A stretch of DNA of 33,916 bases from Myxococcales bacterium (GCA_007135085.1 SLJM01000231.1:1-33916); one strand, 5' to 3'. Shown: positions 7,774 through 16,497, numbered from the stretch's first letter. A program made the numbers and translations. Notes: a model not told the origin generated them from the letters alone.

Positions 7774-9456
7774 ATGGAGACCCTCGACCCTATCCTCTAT
7801 ATGATCATTGGGGGCTGCATCGGCGGCCTCCTGGGCTGGTTTCTGGCCCGCGATCAGGTGCGAAAATATCTCGATGACCTGCGCGAAGAGACCGAGGAGC
7901 GAGCCCGAAAGCGGGTGACCCGTCAGGTCAAAGAGGAGATGACCGACGAGATTCGCCGCGAGTTGGTAGAGCGCTTCAGCGATGACGCTCGCCAGGAGGC
8001 TCAGGAAAAAGCGGAACAGATCGTCGCCGAGGCCCGCCGAGACGCCGATTCGATGCTCAAGAACGCCGATATCGAGGCCCGGTCGGTGCTCTCCGATGCC
8101 CGCCGCGAGGCCGACGAGGAGCTCAAAGAGCGGCGAAAAGAGCTCCAGAAAATCGAAGATCGCCTGGGCCGGCGCGAATCCAGTCTGGACGACCGCGCCA
8201 GCCGCCTCGACGAGCGAGAGGGGGAGGTCAAAGAGGGGCAAAAGGAGTTGGCCAACGAGCGGGACCACCTCAACGGACAGGCCCGACGATTGGAGGAGCG
8301 CCTGGCCGAGGTGGAGCAGACCCTGGCGGAAATCGGCGAATATAGTGCCGACCAGGCTCGTCAGGAGCTGACCCAGCGCATGATCGCCCGCGCCGAATTG
8401 GAGGCCGAAGATCAGATCAAGACCATCGAGCGTCAGGCTCAGGAAGAGGCAGAGCAAAAGGCTCAGAAGATCTTGAGCGTGGCCTGCCAGCGATTTGCCG
8501 GCGATTTCGTGGCCGACAAATGCGTCAACGTCATCGATCTTCCCAGCGATAATATGAAGGGCCGGATCATCGGTCGGGAAGGGCGAAATATCCGGGCCTT
8601 CGAGGCCGCCACCGGGGTGGACGTCATCATCGACGATACCCCGGAGGTGGTGGTCGTCAGTTGTTTTGACCCCGTGCGCCGCGAGATCGCCCGCCGGGCC
8701 CTGGAAAAGCTCATCGCCGACGGGCGGATCCATCCCACGGGCATCGAGGAGATGGTCGACAAAGCGGACCAGGAGGTCGCCCAGGTCATCAAAGAAGCGG
8801 GCAATCAGGCCGCCCTGGAGTTGGGCATTCACGGCCTCCATCCCGAGCTATTGCAGCTGGTGGGGCAGCTTAAATTTCGCACCAGCTACGGTCAGAATAT
8901 GTGGGCTCACTCCATCGAGGTGGGCTTCTTATGCGGACTGATGGCCGCCGAGTTGGAGGTCAACGTCGCCCAGGCCAGGCGGGCGGGCCTGCTTCACGAT
9001 ATCGGCAAGGCCCTGACCCACGAGCGCCGCGAGAGCCACGCCCTGGTGGGCGCCGAATTGGCCGCTCGCCACGGCGAAGAGGAGATCGTCAGAAATGCGA
9101 TCGCCGCCCACCACAATGAAGAGCCCCAGCAGTCGGTGATCGCCCACCTGGTCATCGCCGCCGACGCACTCTCCGGTGCCCGGCCCGGCGCCCGCCGCGA
9201 GGTTCTGGGGGCCTACGTCAAGCGCCTGGAAGATCTGGAGCGGATTTCGTCGGATTTCGAGGGCGTCCAAAAGGCCTACGCCATCCAGGCCGGCCGCGAG
9301 GTGCGGGTCATCGTCGCCCACGACGACGTCGACGACGCCGGGGCCAAAAAATTGAGCAAGGCCATCGCTGCGCGTATCGAAGACGAGCTGACCTATCCCG
9401 GTCAGATCAAGGTCACGGTCATCCGCGAGACCCGGGCCACCGACTACGCCCGTTGA
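7774..9456 (+). CDS. rny: Ribonuclease Y
   Basis: The protein has 560 aa, near the typical 510-530. An N-terminal membrane anchor (about residues 6-26) is followed by a long charged coiled coil to about residue 245. The KH RNA-binding domain carries [15 protein letters not shown] at about 263-277. The HD domain has HSIEVGFL and the metal-binding [12 protein letters not shown], with H408-D409. This is a membrane-bound endoribonuclease that initiates mRNA decay. The start codon follows the fau stop with no gap, so translation is probably coupled. All key residues seem intact. The segment [14 protein letters not shown] near the C-terminus is also typical of the family. Confidence 0.97.
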   Translation: METLDPILYMIIGGCIGGLLGWFLARDQVRKYLDDLREETEERARKRVTRQVKEEMTDEIRRELVERFSDDARQEAQEKAEQIVAEARRDADSMLKNADIEARSVLSDARREADEELKERRKELQKIEDRLGRRESSLDDRASRLDEREGEVKEGQKELANERDHLNGQARRLEERLAEVEQTLAEIGEYSADQARQELTQRMIARAELEAEDQIKTIERQAQEEAEQKAQKILSVACQRFAGDFVADKCVNVIDLPSDNMKGRIIGREGRNIRAFEAATGVDVIIDDTPEVVVVSCFDPVRREIARRALEKLIADGRIHPTGIEEMVDKADQEVAQVIKEAGNQAALELGIHGLHPELLQLVGQLKFRTSYGQNMWAHSIEVGFLCGLMAAELEVNVAQARRAGLLHDIGKALTHERRESHALVGAELAARHGEEEIVRNAIAAHHNEEPQQSVIAHLVIAADALSGARPGARREVLGAYVKRLEDLERISSDFEGVQKAYAIQAGREVRVIVAHDDVDDAGAKKLSKAIAARIEDELTYPGQIKVTVIRETRATDYAR

Positions 9457-9500
9457 CGCCTGCGTCGGGAACTGTCACATACCCCCGGTGGTTCATTTTT

Positions 9501-9550
9501 TGTCGAACCCCCGCGAATTATGTCGAAAACCCAAGAGATACCAAGAGATA
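9501..9550 (+). promoter_or_regulatory. tyrS 5' region with two direct-repeat pairs
   Basis: Two TGTCGAA heptamers start at 9501 and 9521, exactly 20 bp apart (two helical turns), which is the geometry of a dimer-binding operator. Directly after them the decamer CCAAGAGATA is tandemly duplicated (9531-9540, 9541-9550). The second copy places AAGAGA about 8 nt before the tyrS ATG at 9554, so it probably acts as the ribosome-binding site. There is no T-box signature. Regulatory role is inference. Confidence 0.35.
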
Positions 9551-9553
9551 CCC

Positions 9554-10882
9554 ATGGCTGAGAAATATGAGAGCGCAGTCCTTCAGGAATTGGCCTGGCG
9601 AGGATTTATCAAACAGATCACTCATGAGGAGCTCGACCAGGCTCTGACCCAGGAGGGGATTACCCTTTATTGTGGCTTCGATCCCACCGCCAGATCGCTG
9701 CATGTGGGCAACCTCATCGGCATTATGGCCCTCGTCCATTTCCAGCGCCACGGCCATCACGCCCTGGGGCTGGTCGGCGGCGCCACAGGCCGTATCGGCG
9801 ACCCTTCGGGCAAAGACGAAGAAAGGGAGCTTCTGGCCGAAGAGACGCTGGCCGAGAATATCGCCGCCATCGAGACCCAGCTAAACGATATCAGCCATCG
9901 GGCCGCCTCGGCGGGCGACGGTGACGGCGACGGCGGCATGGAGATCGTCAACAACGCCACCTGGCTCGAAGGGGTGTCGTTTCTCGATTTTCTGCGCGAC
10001 GTGGGCAAGCATTTCAGCGTCAACGCCATGATGAGCAAGGAGTCGGTGCGAGCCCGACTCCAGGAGCGAGAGCAGGGTATTAGCTACACTGAGTTTAGCT
10101 ATATGCTCATCCAGGCATTTGATTATTGGCATCTCTTCGAAAATAGGAGCTGCCGCCTCCAGATCGGTGGAAGCGATCAATGGGGCAATATCACAGCCGG
10201 CACAGAGCTCATCCGCCGCAAGCAGGCCGGCGAAGTCGACCACAAGGCATTCGGTCTGACTTTCCCGCTGCTCACCTCGGCAGACGGCAAGAAGCTGGGC
10301 AAGAGCGTCGGCGGGGCGATCTACCTGGACGCCGATCTGACCAGCCCCTACGAGTTCTACCAATATTGGGTCAACCGCGACGACAGCGACTGCGGAAAGC
10401 TACTGCGGATCTTCACCTTCCTGCCCAGAGAGGAGATCGAAGCGCTGGAGGCCACCATCGAGGCCGGCGAAAACCGCGGCGAAGTCCAGCGCAAGCTGGC
10501 CTTCGAGGTCACCACCCTGATCCACGGTCGCGACGAAGCCGAAAAGGTGGTCCGCGCCAGCAAGATGCTCTTCGGCGAAAAGATCGAGGGCTTGAGCGAC
10601 AAAGATCTCAAGGCCATCTTCGCCGATGTGCCGTCGACGGAGTTATCTCGCAACAGACTTCGCGACGGCGATCTGGGTATTCTGGAGGCCTTCACCGAGA
10701 CGGGGCTTCAGAAATCCAACGGCGCCGCGCGACGTCTCATCAAGCAGGGCGGAGCCTATCTCAATAATGAGAAGATCGACGATCACTCCAAGGTGCTGGG
10801 CGAAGACGATCTGGCCAGCGAGTCCATGATGGTCTTGCGATCGGGTAAGAAGAAATACCACGTCCTTCGCTTCCTGGAGTGA
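9554..10882 (+). CDS. tyrS: Tyrosyl-tRNA synthetase
   Basis: The enzyme has 442 aa and charges tRNA-Tyr. The start at 9554 (MAEKYESAVL) is chosen over an in-frame ATG at 9488 because the family begins here and the upstream 22 residues look non-coding. Class I signatures are the YCGFDPTA segment, HIGH-equivalent HVGN at 50-53, the tyrosine pocket GGSDQWGNI, and KMSKS-equivalent KKLGKS at 246-251. It ends with an S4-like RNA-binding domain (SNGAARRLIKQGGAYLNN). A short Gly/Asp-rich insert (GDGDGDGG) interrupts the region between the HVGN half and the connective segment. The gene is 97 nt after rny and is followed by a strong terminator, so it ends this transcription unit. Confidence 0.97.
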   Translation: MAEKYESAVLQELAWRGFIKQITHEELDQALTQEGITLYCGFDPTARSLHVGNLIGIMALVHFQRHGHHALGLVGGATGRIGDPSGKDEERELLAEETLAENIAAIETQLNDISHRAASAGDGDGDGGMEIVNNATWLEGVSFLDFLRDVGKHFSVNAMMSKESVRARLQEREQGISYTEFSYMLIQAFDYWHLFENRSCRLQIGGSDQWGNITAGTELIRRKQAGEVDHKAFGLTFPLLTSADGKKLGKSVGGAIYLDADLTSPYEFYQYWVNRDDSDCGKLLRIFTFLPREEIEALEATIEAGENRGEVQRKLAFEVTTLIHGRDEAEKVVRASKMLFGEKIEGLSDKDLKAIFADVPSTELSRNRLRDGDLGILEAFTETGLQKSNGAARRLIKQGGAYLNNEKIDDHSKVLGEDDLASESMMVLRSGKKKYHVLRFLE

Positions 10883-10904
10883 GGCACCAACAAAACAAGA
10901 ACCA

Positions 10905-10934
10905 AAAAACGCCGCGCATCGCGCGGCGTTTTTC
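10905..10934. terminator. Bidirectional intrinsic terminator between tyrS and the tRNA operon
   Basis: A perfect 10-bp stem (AACGCCGCGC / GCGCGGCGTT) with an ATC triloop is flanked by A-rich sequence on the left and T-rich on the right. It has a U-tract in both directions, so it should end tyrS on the plus strand and the tRNA operon on the minus strand. Confidence 0.92.
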
Positions 10935-10939
10935 TTTAG

Positions 10940-11014
10940 CGTCCCCTACGGGATTTGAACCCGTGTCGCTGGGATGAAAACCCAGTGTCCTGGACCAGGC
11001 TAGACGAAGGGGAC
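10940..11014 (-). tRNA. tRNA-Glu(UUC), copy 2 of the operon
   Basis: The 75-nt cloverleaf on the minus strand has acceptor GTCCCCT/AGGGGAC, anticodon stem CTGGG/CCCAG with loop TTTTCAT, hence anticodon UUC (Glu). It has a GTTCAAATC T-loop and discriminator G. CCA is not encoded (the next bases are CTA). It is identical base for base to the copy at 11100-11174 and lies just before the terminator at 10905-10934. Confidence 0.96.
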
Positions 11015-11099
11015 CTGCCCAACGGGTCGTTGACGACCCTATGTATACCCACCTTTGGTGGGTGTCGACTGCTCTTTTTTCAAAAAAGGACAGCCGAAG

Positions 11100-11174
11100 C
11101 GTCCCCTACGGGATTTGAACCCGTGTCGCTGGGATGAAAACCCAGTGTCCTGGACCAGGCTAGACGAAGGGGAC
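11100..11174 (-). tRNA. tRNA-Glu(UUC), copy 1 of the operon
   Basis: Identical to the tRNA-Glu at 10940-11014 (anticodon UUC, no encoded CCA). Its 5' end at 11174 lies only one nucleotide from the 3' end of tRNA-Lys at 11176, so the two must be separated by endonucleolytic processing of a common transcript. The 85-nt spacer to the second Glu copy holds three hairpins: a 7-bp stem at 11047-11063, a GGGTCG/CGACCC stem at 11024-11039 and an A/T stem at 11074-11088. Confidence 0.96.
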
Positions 11175-11175
11175 G

Positions 11176-11249
11176 TGAGCCGTGAAGGATTCGAACCTTC
11201 GACCCGCAGATTAAAAGTCTGCTGCTCTACCAGACTGAGCTAACGGCCC
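11176..11249 (-). tRNA. tRNA-Lys(UUU)
   Basis: The 74-nt cloverleaf on the minus strand has acceptor GGGCCGT/ACGGCTC with one G-U pair, anticodon stem GCAGA/TCTGC with loop CTTTTAA, hence anticodon UUU (Lys). It has a T-arm GGTTCGAATCC and discriminator A. CCA is not encoded. It is the first gene of the minus-strand tRNA operon. Confidence 0.96.
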
Positions 11250-11622
11250 AAATATCCCGGCTCAAAAGAGCCGAGCTATGTGGTGCGATCGCCTCCAACC
11301 AGAAGTCTTCGGCGACCGTCTAAGCCCGGAGGGTCGCCCCGAGCGGTCTGTATGTCTACAGATGGACACCCACGGTGTCAATCGGTTTTCCTAAAAAAAT
11401 TCAGGGTCATTAAAATCACCTCATTTTCTGTGGGAAAATGGTGTTTATGTTGCTCATCGGTGAGGGAGAGGGCGAGCGGATTAGAGCGAGCGGGGGGGAC
11501 GTCGCCCGACAGAGTCGTCGAGGATAGGATTTGGAGCGTCTCGGCGGCTCTGCTACCCTCATCTTGGAACCATCGCCGAGCCTCCCCATTAACTTCAGGT
11601 CAATCCTGCTGGGGGAGCGCTC
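11250..11622. other. Gene-free interval upstream of the tRNA operon and the next plus-strand gene
   Basis: The left part holds the tRNA operon leader and promoter on the minus strand. The middle, 11382-11450, is AT-rich. The right part probably contains the plus-strand promoter of the gene at 11623: TTGGAG (from about 11531), then 17 bp, then TACCCT is a possible but weak pair. I see no coding sequence with a ribosome-binding site here. Confidence 0.5.
11353..11381 (-). promoter_or_regulatory. Probable sigma-70 promoter of the tRNA operon
   Basis: On the minus strand a perfect -35 TTGACA (plus 11376-11381) is followed after 17 bp by TAGACA (plus 11353-11358). Downstream sequence is GC-rich, as expected for a growth-controlled stable-RNA discriminator. 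The first tRNA begins about 100 nt downstream. The leader between them can form a GGCGACC/GGTCGCC stem and a CGGCTC/GAGCCG hairpin (11258-11273). Confidence 0.6.
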
Positions 11623-12177
11623 ATGTCAGAGAGTCCCGGGCTACGGGAAGTATCTTTTTTCCGGCTCGCCGAGCAGTACGATAAAATGGCCAGGGTGCGA
11701 CGTACACGCTGGAGGGATCGACGCGACACGCTACCGGCTCGTCGCCGTCGTCGCCGTGCCCAACGGCGTCAACACCCGGTGGACGCCGACTATTATCCCA
11801 TGGAAGTCGATGGCGGGGAGGCCAGTCGAGGCGTGCAAGCACGCCTTCTGGGCGCCGTGGGCGCCGCTTCTCTGACGGCGATCTGCCTCATCGCCGTGGT
11901 CACCGCCCCGGTCTTCACGATGGGCACTGTCTTCGCCCTGACCGTGGCGATCGGATCCCTTGGATTGTCGGTCTCCCTGGCTGTCAGCGCTCGTGACGAG
12001 GAGATCGTCCACGAAATGGCGGGGCGCCTCAACGCAGAGATCGCCAACGAGCCCCCCCGCCTTCCCGCCCATGATCTGGGCGATGGCGAATTGATCAATC
12101 ATCCCAACACCCATCTGACGATCGACGGGCTGGAAGATGGCGAGCTCGAGTGGTCGGCCCGCCCCTGCGATCGGTGA
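11623..12177 (+). CDS. Small two-helix membrane protein with Arg-rich N-terminus, unknown function
   Basis: The protein has 184 aa, with an ATG preceded by GGGGGAG at good spacing. Residues about 24-51 are extremely basic (RVRRTRW..., RRRRRRAQRRQ), then come about 20 neutral or acidic residues. Two adjacent hydrophobic helices follow, at about 74-96 and 98-121, with only a short turn between them (a hairpin in the membrane). The C-terminal about 60 residues are acidic (ARDEEIVHEM..., LEDGELEW). Both ends probably lie on the cytoplasmic side, consistent with the positive-inside rule. I do not recognise a family. It converges with queD, with 7 nt between stops. The basic stretch could bind nucleic acid or lipid head groups, which is speculation. 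Confidence 0.65.
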   Translation: MSESPGLREVSFFRLAEQYDKMARVRRTRWRDRRDTLPARRRRRRAQRRQHPVDADYYPMEVDGGEASRGVQARLLGAVGAASLTAICLIAVVTAPVFTMGTVFALTVAIGSLGLSVSLAVSARDEEIVHEMAGRLNAEIANEPPRLPAHDLGDGELINHPNTHLTIDGLEDGELEWSARPCDR

Positions 12178-12184
12178 CCCCCGC

Positions 12185-12547
12185 TTATTTTCCGCGGTAG
12201 ATGCAGCTCGACTCACAGGTCTCGTGGACCTGGATGGAGTGGAGCAACGGCAGATCGTCGATGAGGCGATCCCAGATCCATTTGGCGAGCACCTCGGAGG
12301 TGGGATTTTCCAACCCCTCGATCTCGTTGAGATAATAATGGTCGAGCCGCTCCAATAGGGGAGCAAACGCCGCCTTGATATCTGCATAATCGATGAGCCA
12401 TCCCATCTTATCATCGACCTCTCCCTTGACCGTCAGGGTCACTCGATAGGAATGGCCGTGGAGGCGCCGACACTTATGATCCTCCGGCACGTGGGGGAGA
12501 TGGTGAGCGGACTCGAAGCTAAATTCTTTGACGAGCTCGACGATCAT
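12185..12547 (-). CDS. queD: 6-carboxy-5,6,7,8-tetrahydropterin synthase (QueD/PTPS family)
   Basis: The protein has 120 aa, the usual family length. The enzyme turns dihydroneopterin triphosphate into 6-carboxytetrahydropterin, the second step toward the queuosine precursor preQ0. Visible residues are zinc ligands in FESAHHLP (H15/H16) and LHGHSY (H30, H32), the catalytic Cys26 in [21 protein letters not shown] with the catalytic-triad His70, the ENPTSE motif at 80-85, and HETCES near the C-terminus. No other queuosine gene lies in the window. It is divergent from the homocysteine methyltransferase-MTHFR gene. The related eukaryotic PTPS reaction is a possible alternative, but CxxxHGH with ETCE fits QueD. 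Confidence 0.93.
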   Translation of the reverse strand: MIVELVKEFSFESAHHLPHVPEDHKCRRLHGHSYRVTLTVKGEVDDKMGWLIDYADIKAAFAPLLERLDHYYLNEIEGLENPTSEVLAKWIWDRLIDDLPLLHSIQVHETCESSCIYRGK

Positions 12548-12611
12548 GACAGCCTGCTAGTAGGTGGGAAACCCGGTGATTGCGCCGATGGTGACGCGGC
12601 GACATCTGCTC

Positions 12612-12617
12612 TATACT
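12612..12617 (+). promoter_or_regulatory. Candidate -10 element for the sulfur/one-carbon operon
   Basis: TATACT lies in the queD-methyltransferase divergent interval, 58 bp before the ATG at 12676. Only a weak -35 (TGGTGA, 17 bp upstream) accompanies it. I found no SAM riboswitch core or S-box-like stem in the leader. Confidence 0.4.
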
Positions 12618-12675
12618 GCCGCCCCGGCGGCGTCCGATGCAACTAACTCACCCCAGCGCGACGAGTCAATCAAAG

Positions 12676-14607
12676 ATGGACAGCAGTTTTTTAGAAGCTA
12701 TTGAGCGAGGTCCCGTCGTTTTCGACGGTGGCATCGGCACTCGTTTGTATGAACGGGGAATCTACGTCAATAAATCCTTCGATCACGCAAATTTGAGCAG
12801 CCCCGATCTGGTGCGATCGGTTCACGAGGAATATCTGGACGCCGGGGCCATGGTATTGACCACCAATACCTTCTCGTCGAATCGGGTCAAATTAAAGCGC
12901 CACGGCCTCGAGGAGAGGGCCGATGAGATCGTCGCCGCCGGTGCCAGAATTGCGCGCCAGGCAGCGGGAGACAGGGCGTTCGTCGCCGGCTCGGTGGGGC
13001 CCACCGGGGCGACGCCGACGATGCTCACCGAATCGGAGTTGGTGACCCTTCGAGAGGCATTTGAGCGCCAGATAACGGTCCTCGCCGAAGAGGGGGTGGA
13101 CGTGATCGTCCTCGAGACCTTCCGGCAGATGGCCGAGATCCGCATCGCTCTGGAAGCAGCACAAAAAGTCTGCGATCTGCCGGTCATCGCCCAGATGTCC
13201 TTCGACGCCGAGCGCACCACCGCCGATGGCGCCAAACCCGATCGGGTGGCCCTATTGCTCCACCAATGGGGGGCCGACGTGGTGGGCGCCAACTGCATGG
13301 AGGGCCCCCATGTCTTATATGACGTGGTCACGGAGATGCTCGACGTGGGAGCCCCGGTCATCGCTCAGCCCAACGCCGGTTACCCCCGTAAAGTGGAGGA
13401 GCGACTGGTCTATATGGCGACCCCCGAATATTTCGGGGTCTATGCCCGGCGCTATTTCAAAGCCGGCGTGCGCCTCGTCGGCGGGTGTTGCGGCACCGGC
13501 CCGGAGCACGTGCGCCAGATCGCCGCCGCCGCTCGGATGGTTGGCGGCGGGCGAGTGGCGGTCTCGCAGGTGAGCCCCTCTACAAAAGCGCCGGTCAACG
13601 GCGAGGGAGCCGAAGGGGTCCGGTATCCGCCGGCCACCCCCACCAGGTTGGCCATGAAGATTGAAGATGTGTTCATGCAGCAACAGCAGGGCACCCGCGG
13701 CGAGATCACCCGTGATAATTTCGTGGTCAGCGTCGAGGTCAACCCCCCGGCGGGCCTTCGCCCGGACAAGGCGATCGCCGCGGCGCGAATGCTCACCGCC
13801 AACGGGGTGGACGTCATCAATATCGCCGACGGCCCCCGCGCTTCGGTGCGAATGTCGAACTGGGCGCTGGGCCAGATGATGCAGAGTGAACTCGACATCG
13901 AGGTCATCCTCCATCTATGCGGGCGGGACCGAAATCTTCTGGGCCTTCAGGCCGATATCCTGGGCTTTGAAGCCATGGCTCTTCGCAACCTGGTGGTCAT
14001 CACCGGCGATCCTCCCAAGGTGGGCGATTATCCCCACGCCACGGCGGTCTTCGATCTGGACAGCATCGGCATCTTGAGGATGATCGACAATTTCAACACC
14101 GGCATCGACCCGGCAGGAAAAGACGTGGGCCAGGCGACCTCCTTTTATTGTGCCTGTGGGGCCGAGCCGGCCTCCGCCGATTACGATCGAGAGCTTCGGC
14201 GGCTGGAGGAGAAGAAGGCCTCCGGCGCCAATTTCGTCATGACTCAGCCCGTCTATGACCCGGAAGTCCTCGATCGCTTCCTCTCCGATATCGAGCATCT
14301 CAGGATGCCGGTCCTGGTCGGGCTGTTGCCCCTGGCCAGCTTTCGAAACGCTGAGTTTTTGCATCACGAAGTGCCTGGCATGTCTGTGCCGGAGTCGATT
14401 CGAGAACGAATGAAGAAGGTGGGCAGCGGCCCCGAAGCTCGCCAGGAGGGGGTGCGCATCGCCCAGGAGACTCTGGAGCGCATCAAAGAACGGGTCGTCG
14501 GCGCCTATATCATGCCCCCCTTTCGGCGCTACGAAGCTGCCCTGGAGATCCTGCAATGTCTCGACGGATATTCGCTGCCCGAACCAAACGAGCCGAACGA
14601 GGAGTGA
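12676..14607 (+). CDS. Bifunctional homocysteine S-methyltransferase / methylenetetrahydrofolate reductase
   Basis: The protein has 643 aa from this start. An in-frame ATG at 12637 would add 13 residues but lies close to the putative -10 and has no ribosome-binding site. The N-terminal domain (about 1-300) is a zinc-dependent homocysteine methyltransferase: FDGGIGTRLYERG, TTNTFSSNR, and zinc cysteines C207 (GANCMEGP) and C271-C272 (GGCCGTGP). The C-terminal domain (about 345-635) is a MetF-type FAD enzyme: VSVEVNPPAG, NIADGPRASVRMSN, HLCGRDRN and VVITGDPPK. This layout matches the YitJ-type fusion, which couples 5-methyl-THF production to methionine synthesis. Only 3 nt separate it from cysK. 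With cysK and cysE it forms a sulfur-amino-acid operon. Confidence 0.94.
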   Translation: MDSSFLEAIERGPVVFDGGIGTRLYERGIYVNKSFDHANLSSPDLVRSVHEEYLDAGAMVLTTNTFSSNRVKLKRHGLEERADEIVAAGARIARQAAGDRAFVAGSVGPTGATPTMLTESELVTLREAFERQITVLAEEGVDVIVLETFRQMAEIRIALEAAQKVCDLPVIAQMSFDAERTTADGAKPDRVALLLHQWGADVVGANCMEGPHVLYDVVTEMLDVGAPVIAQPNAGYPRKVEERLVYMATPEYFGVYARRYFKAGVRLVGGCCGTGPEHVRQIAAAARMVGGGRVAVSQVSPSTKAPVNGEGAEGVRYPPATPTRLAMKIEDVFMQQQQGTRGEITRDNFVVSVEVNPPAGLRPDKAIAAARMLTANGVDVINIADGPRASVRMSNWALGQMMQSELDIEVILHLCGRDRNLLGLQADILGFEAMALRNLVVITGDPPKVGDYPHATAVFDLDSIGILRMIDNFNTGIDPAGKDVGQATSFYCACGAEPASADYDRELRRLEEKKASGANFVMTQPVYDPEVLDRFLSDIEHLRMPVLVGLLPLASFRNAEFLHHEVPGMSVPESIRERMKKVGSGPEARQEGVRIAQETLERIKERVVGAYIMPPFRRYEAALEILQCLDGYSLPEPNEPNEE

Positions 14608-14610
14608 GAA

Positions 14611-15537
14611 ATGCCCATCTACGATAGCGTCGTCGAACTCGTCGGGCGCACCCCGCTGATCCGATTGTCGAAAGATTTCGTCCGTGGCGGCGCCGAGGTT
14701 GTGGCCAAGGCCGAGTTTTTCAACCCCCTGGCCAGCGTCAAAGATCGGATCGGCGCCAATATGATCGCCGACGCCGAACGGCGGGGATTGATCTCCGAGG
14801 GGGCGACCATCGTCGAGCCCACCAGCGGCAATACGGGCATCGCCCTGGCCTATGTCTGCGCTTCGAAGGGCTACGAGCTGATCTTGACCATGCCCGACCT
14901 GATGAGCTTCGAGCGCCGAACGCTGCTCAAGGCCCTGGGCGCCGAATTGGTGCTCACCCCGGGGGCCCTGGGCATGCAGGGGGCCGTGGAAAAGGCCAGG
15001 GAGATCGTCGCCGAAAATGATCAGGCCATCATGCTCCATCAATTTCAAAACCCCGCCAACCCTGCCGTTCACGAAGCGACCACGGGCGTAGAAATCTGGG
15101 AAGATACGGATGGCAACGTCGACGCCATCGTCACCGGAGTCGGCACGGGAGGTACCATCACCGGCGTTGGCCGATATCTCAAAGAACGGAACCCTGATTT
15201 CAAGGTCATCGCCATCGAACCGGCGGGGAGCCCCGTCTTGAGCGGTGGTGCCCCGGGGCCTCATAGAATTCAGGGAATAGGAGCGGGGTTCATTCCCGAT
15301 ATTTTGGATCGGGAGTTACTCGACGAGATCATCAGCGTCGAAGACGAAGAGGCGATGACCATGGCCCGCCGGTTGGCCTGTGAAGAGGGTCTGCTCGTGG
15401 GGATCAGCGCCGGGGCCAACGTGGCCGGCGCCATCAAGGTGGCCCGACGTCCCGAATTTGAAGGCAAGCGAATCGTCACTATGCTCTGCGACACTGGCGA
15501 GCGCTATCTGTCGACGCCTCTCTTTCGAGAATTATAG
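14611..15537 (+). CDS. cysK: Cysteine synthase A (O-acetylserine sulfhydrylase)
   Basis: The protein has 308 aa, the usual length for the PLP fold-type II family. It forms cysteine from O-acetylserine and sulfide. The PLP lysine is K44 in ASVKDRIG. The substrate loop is [11 protein letters not shown] at 70-80, the phosphate-binding loop is [15 protein letters not shown], and the [11 protein letters not shown] region follows. The start has a GAGGAG ribosome-binding site overlapping the end of the upstream gene. The serine acetyltransferase that makes its substrate follows 58 nt downstream, and the two typically form the cysteine synthase complex. A cystathionine beta-synthase role is less likely given the length and the neighbours. 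Confidence 0.95.
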   Translation: MPIYDSVVELVGRTPLIRLSKDFVRGGAEVVAKAEFFNPLASVKDRIGANMIADAERRGLISEGATIVEPTSGNTGIALAYVCASKGYELILTMPDLMSFERRTLLKALGAELVLTPGALGMQGAVEKAREIVAENDQAIMLHQFQNPANPAVHEATTGVEIWEDTDGNVDAIVTGVGTGGTITGVGRYLKERNPDFKVIAIEPAGSPVLSGGAPGPHRIQGIGAGFIPDILDRELLDEIISVEDEEAMTMARRLACEEGLLVGISAGANVAGAIKVARRPEFEGKRIVTMLCDTGERYLSTPLFREL

Positions 15538-15595
15538 ATTGAACAGCAGCGCCCGGCACGACAGATCGCGCACAGGGCCCGTACTTGAGGAAATC

Positions 15596-16453
15596 ATGAC
15601 ACGACGTGGCGATGAAAAAGGGGCAAACGTAATGCCCTCACCGCCTTCACGGCAGCGAAGCGGCTTTCTCGGTTTTGTTCAGGACGCCGTCGAAGATATT
15701 CGCGCCGTTCAGCGCGCCGACCCGGCGGCTCGCACCTTCGCCGAGGTGATCTCCACCTATCCCGGCCTTCACGCCCTGTGGCTCCATCGCCTGGCTCATC
15801 GGCTATGGGAGAAGGGCCATCGCCTTTCGGCCCGCATCCTGAGCCATTATAATCGCCATATGACAGGCGTCGAAATCCACCCGGGGGCGGTCATCGGACG
15901 CCGGGTCTTCATCGACCATGGAATGGGCGTGGTCATCGGTGAGACCGCCGTCGTCGGCGACGACTGCCTGATCTACAAAGGGGTGGTCCTGGGCGGAACG
16001 ACTCTGGCTCAGACCAAGCGCCACCCCACGATCGGCCAGGGCGTGACCATCGGCAGTAACGCCTGCATTCTCGGGGCCGTCAATATCGGCGACGGCGCCA
16101 TGGTCGGCAGCGGCTCGGTGGTCATCAAAGACGTGGACCAATGCTCCACGGTCGTCGGCATTCCCGGCCGGATCGTCTCCAAAGAACAGCGCAAGAGCGT
16201 GGGCTATCCCGATCTGGAGCACGATCGCCTCCCCGACCCCCTTCAGCGGATCGTCCGCGATCTGCTCGAACATATCGATCGCCTCTCCAACCGCCTTCAT
16301 ATCCTGGAGAAGATCGTCGACGTCAGCCCCGAGGAGTTGGCCGAAAAATTGGAGCGACACGAATTGCAGGACATCTTGGAACAAGAATTTTTGAAGGCTT
16401 ATGAAGTGCCGGCCGTCGAAAGCGATGATGAGAAGAAGAGCGGCACTGGCTGA
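15596..16453 (+). CDS. cysE: Serine O-acetyltransferase with extended C-terminal helix region
   Basis: The protein has 285 aa. The start at ATG 15596 is chosen for its GAGG ribosome-binding site 7 to 8 nt upstream; ATG 15632 is an alternative. The enzyme acetylates serine to O-acetylserine, feeding the adjacent cysK. A helical N-terminal domain includes YPGLHALWLHRLAH at about 55-68. The left-handed beta-helix hexapeptide repeats run from about 92 to 195, with EIHPGAVIG, the catalytic IDHGMG (D107, H108) and RHP with H143. Unlike short bacterial CysE proteins, which end soon after the beta-helix, about 85 residues of helical, Glu/Leu-rich sequence follow (DLLEHIDRLSNRLHILEKI..., LERHELQDILEQEF), possibly an oligomerisation or regulatory tail. 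Confidence 0.94.
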   Translation: MTRRGDEKGANVMPSPPSRQRSGFLGFVQDAVEDIRAVQRADPAARTFAEVISTYPGLHALWLHRLAHRLWEKGHRLSARILSHYNRHMTGVEIHPGAVIGRRVFIDHGMGVVIGETAVVGDDCLIYKGVVLGGTTLAQTKRHPTIGQGVTIGSNACILGAVNIGDGAMVGSGSVVIKDVDQCSTVVGIPGRIVSKEQRKSVGYPDLEHDRLPDPLQRIVRDLLEHIDRLSNRLHILEKIVDVSPEELAEKLERHELQDILEQEFLKAYEVPAVESDDEKKSGTG

Positions 16454-16497
16454 TCTGACTTAATCCCGATGGATTCCCGTGCACGGAGCGTTTTGCT

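Noticed and set aside
9457-9553. T-box leader for tyrS
   Set aside because: No T-box consensus or specifier stem is seen, and the interval is under 100 nt.
9488-9553. Upstream in-frame ATG for tyrS at 9488
   Set aside because: The extra 22 residues do not look like TyrRS and the segment contains the direct repeats; the 9554 start fits the family.
10940-11249. tRNA genes as an integration site of a genomic island
   Set aside because: No integrase and no partial tRNA direct repeat was found; the second Glu copy is complete and inside the same operon.
12548-12675. SAM or cobalamin riboswitch ahead of the methyltransferase-MTHFR gene
   Set aside because: The interval is too short and lacks recognisable conserved cores.
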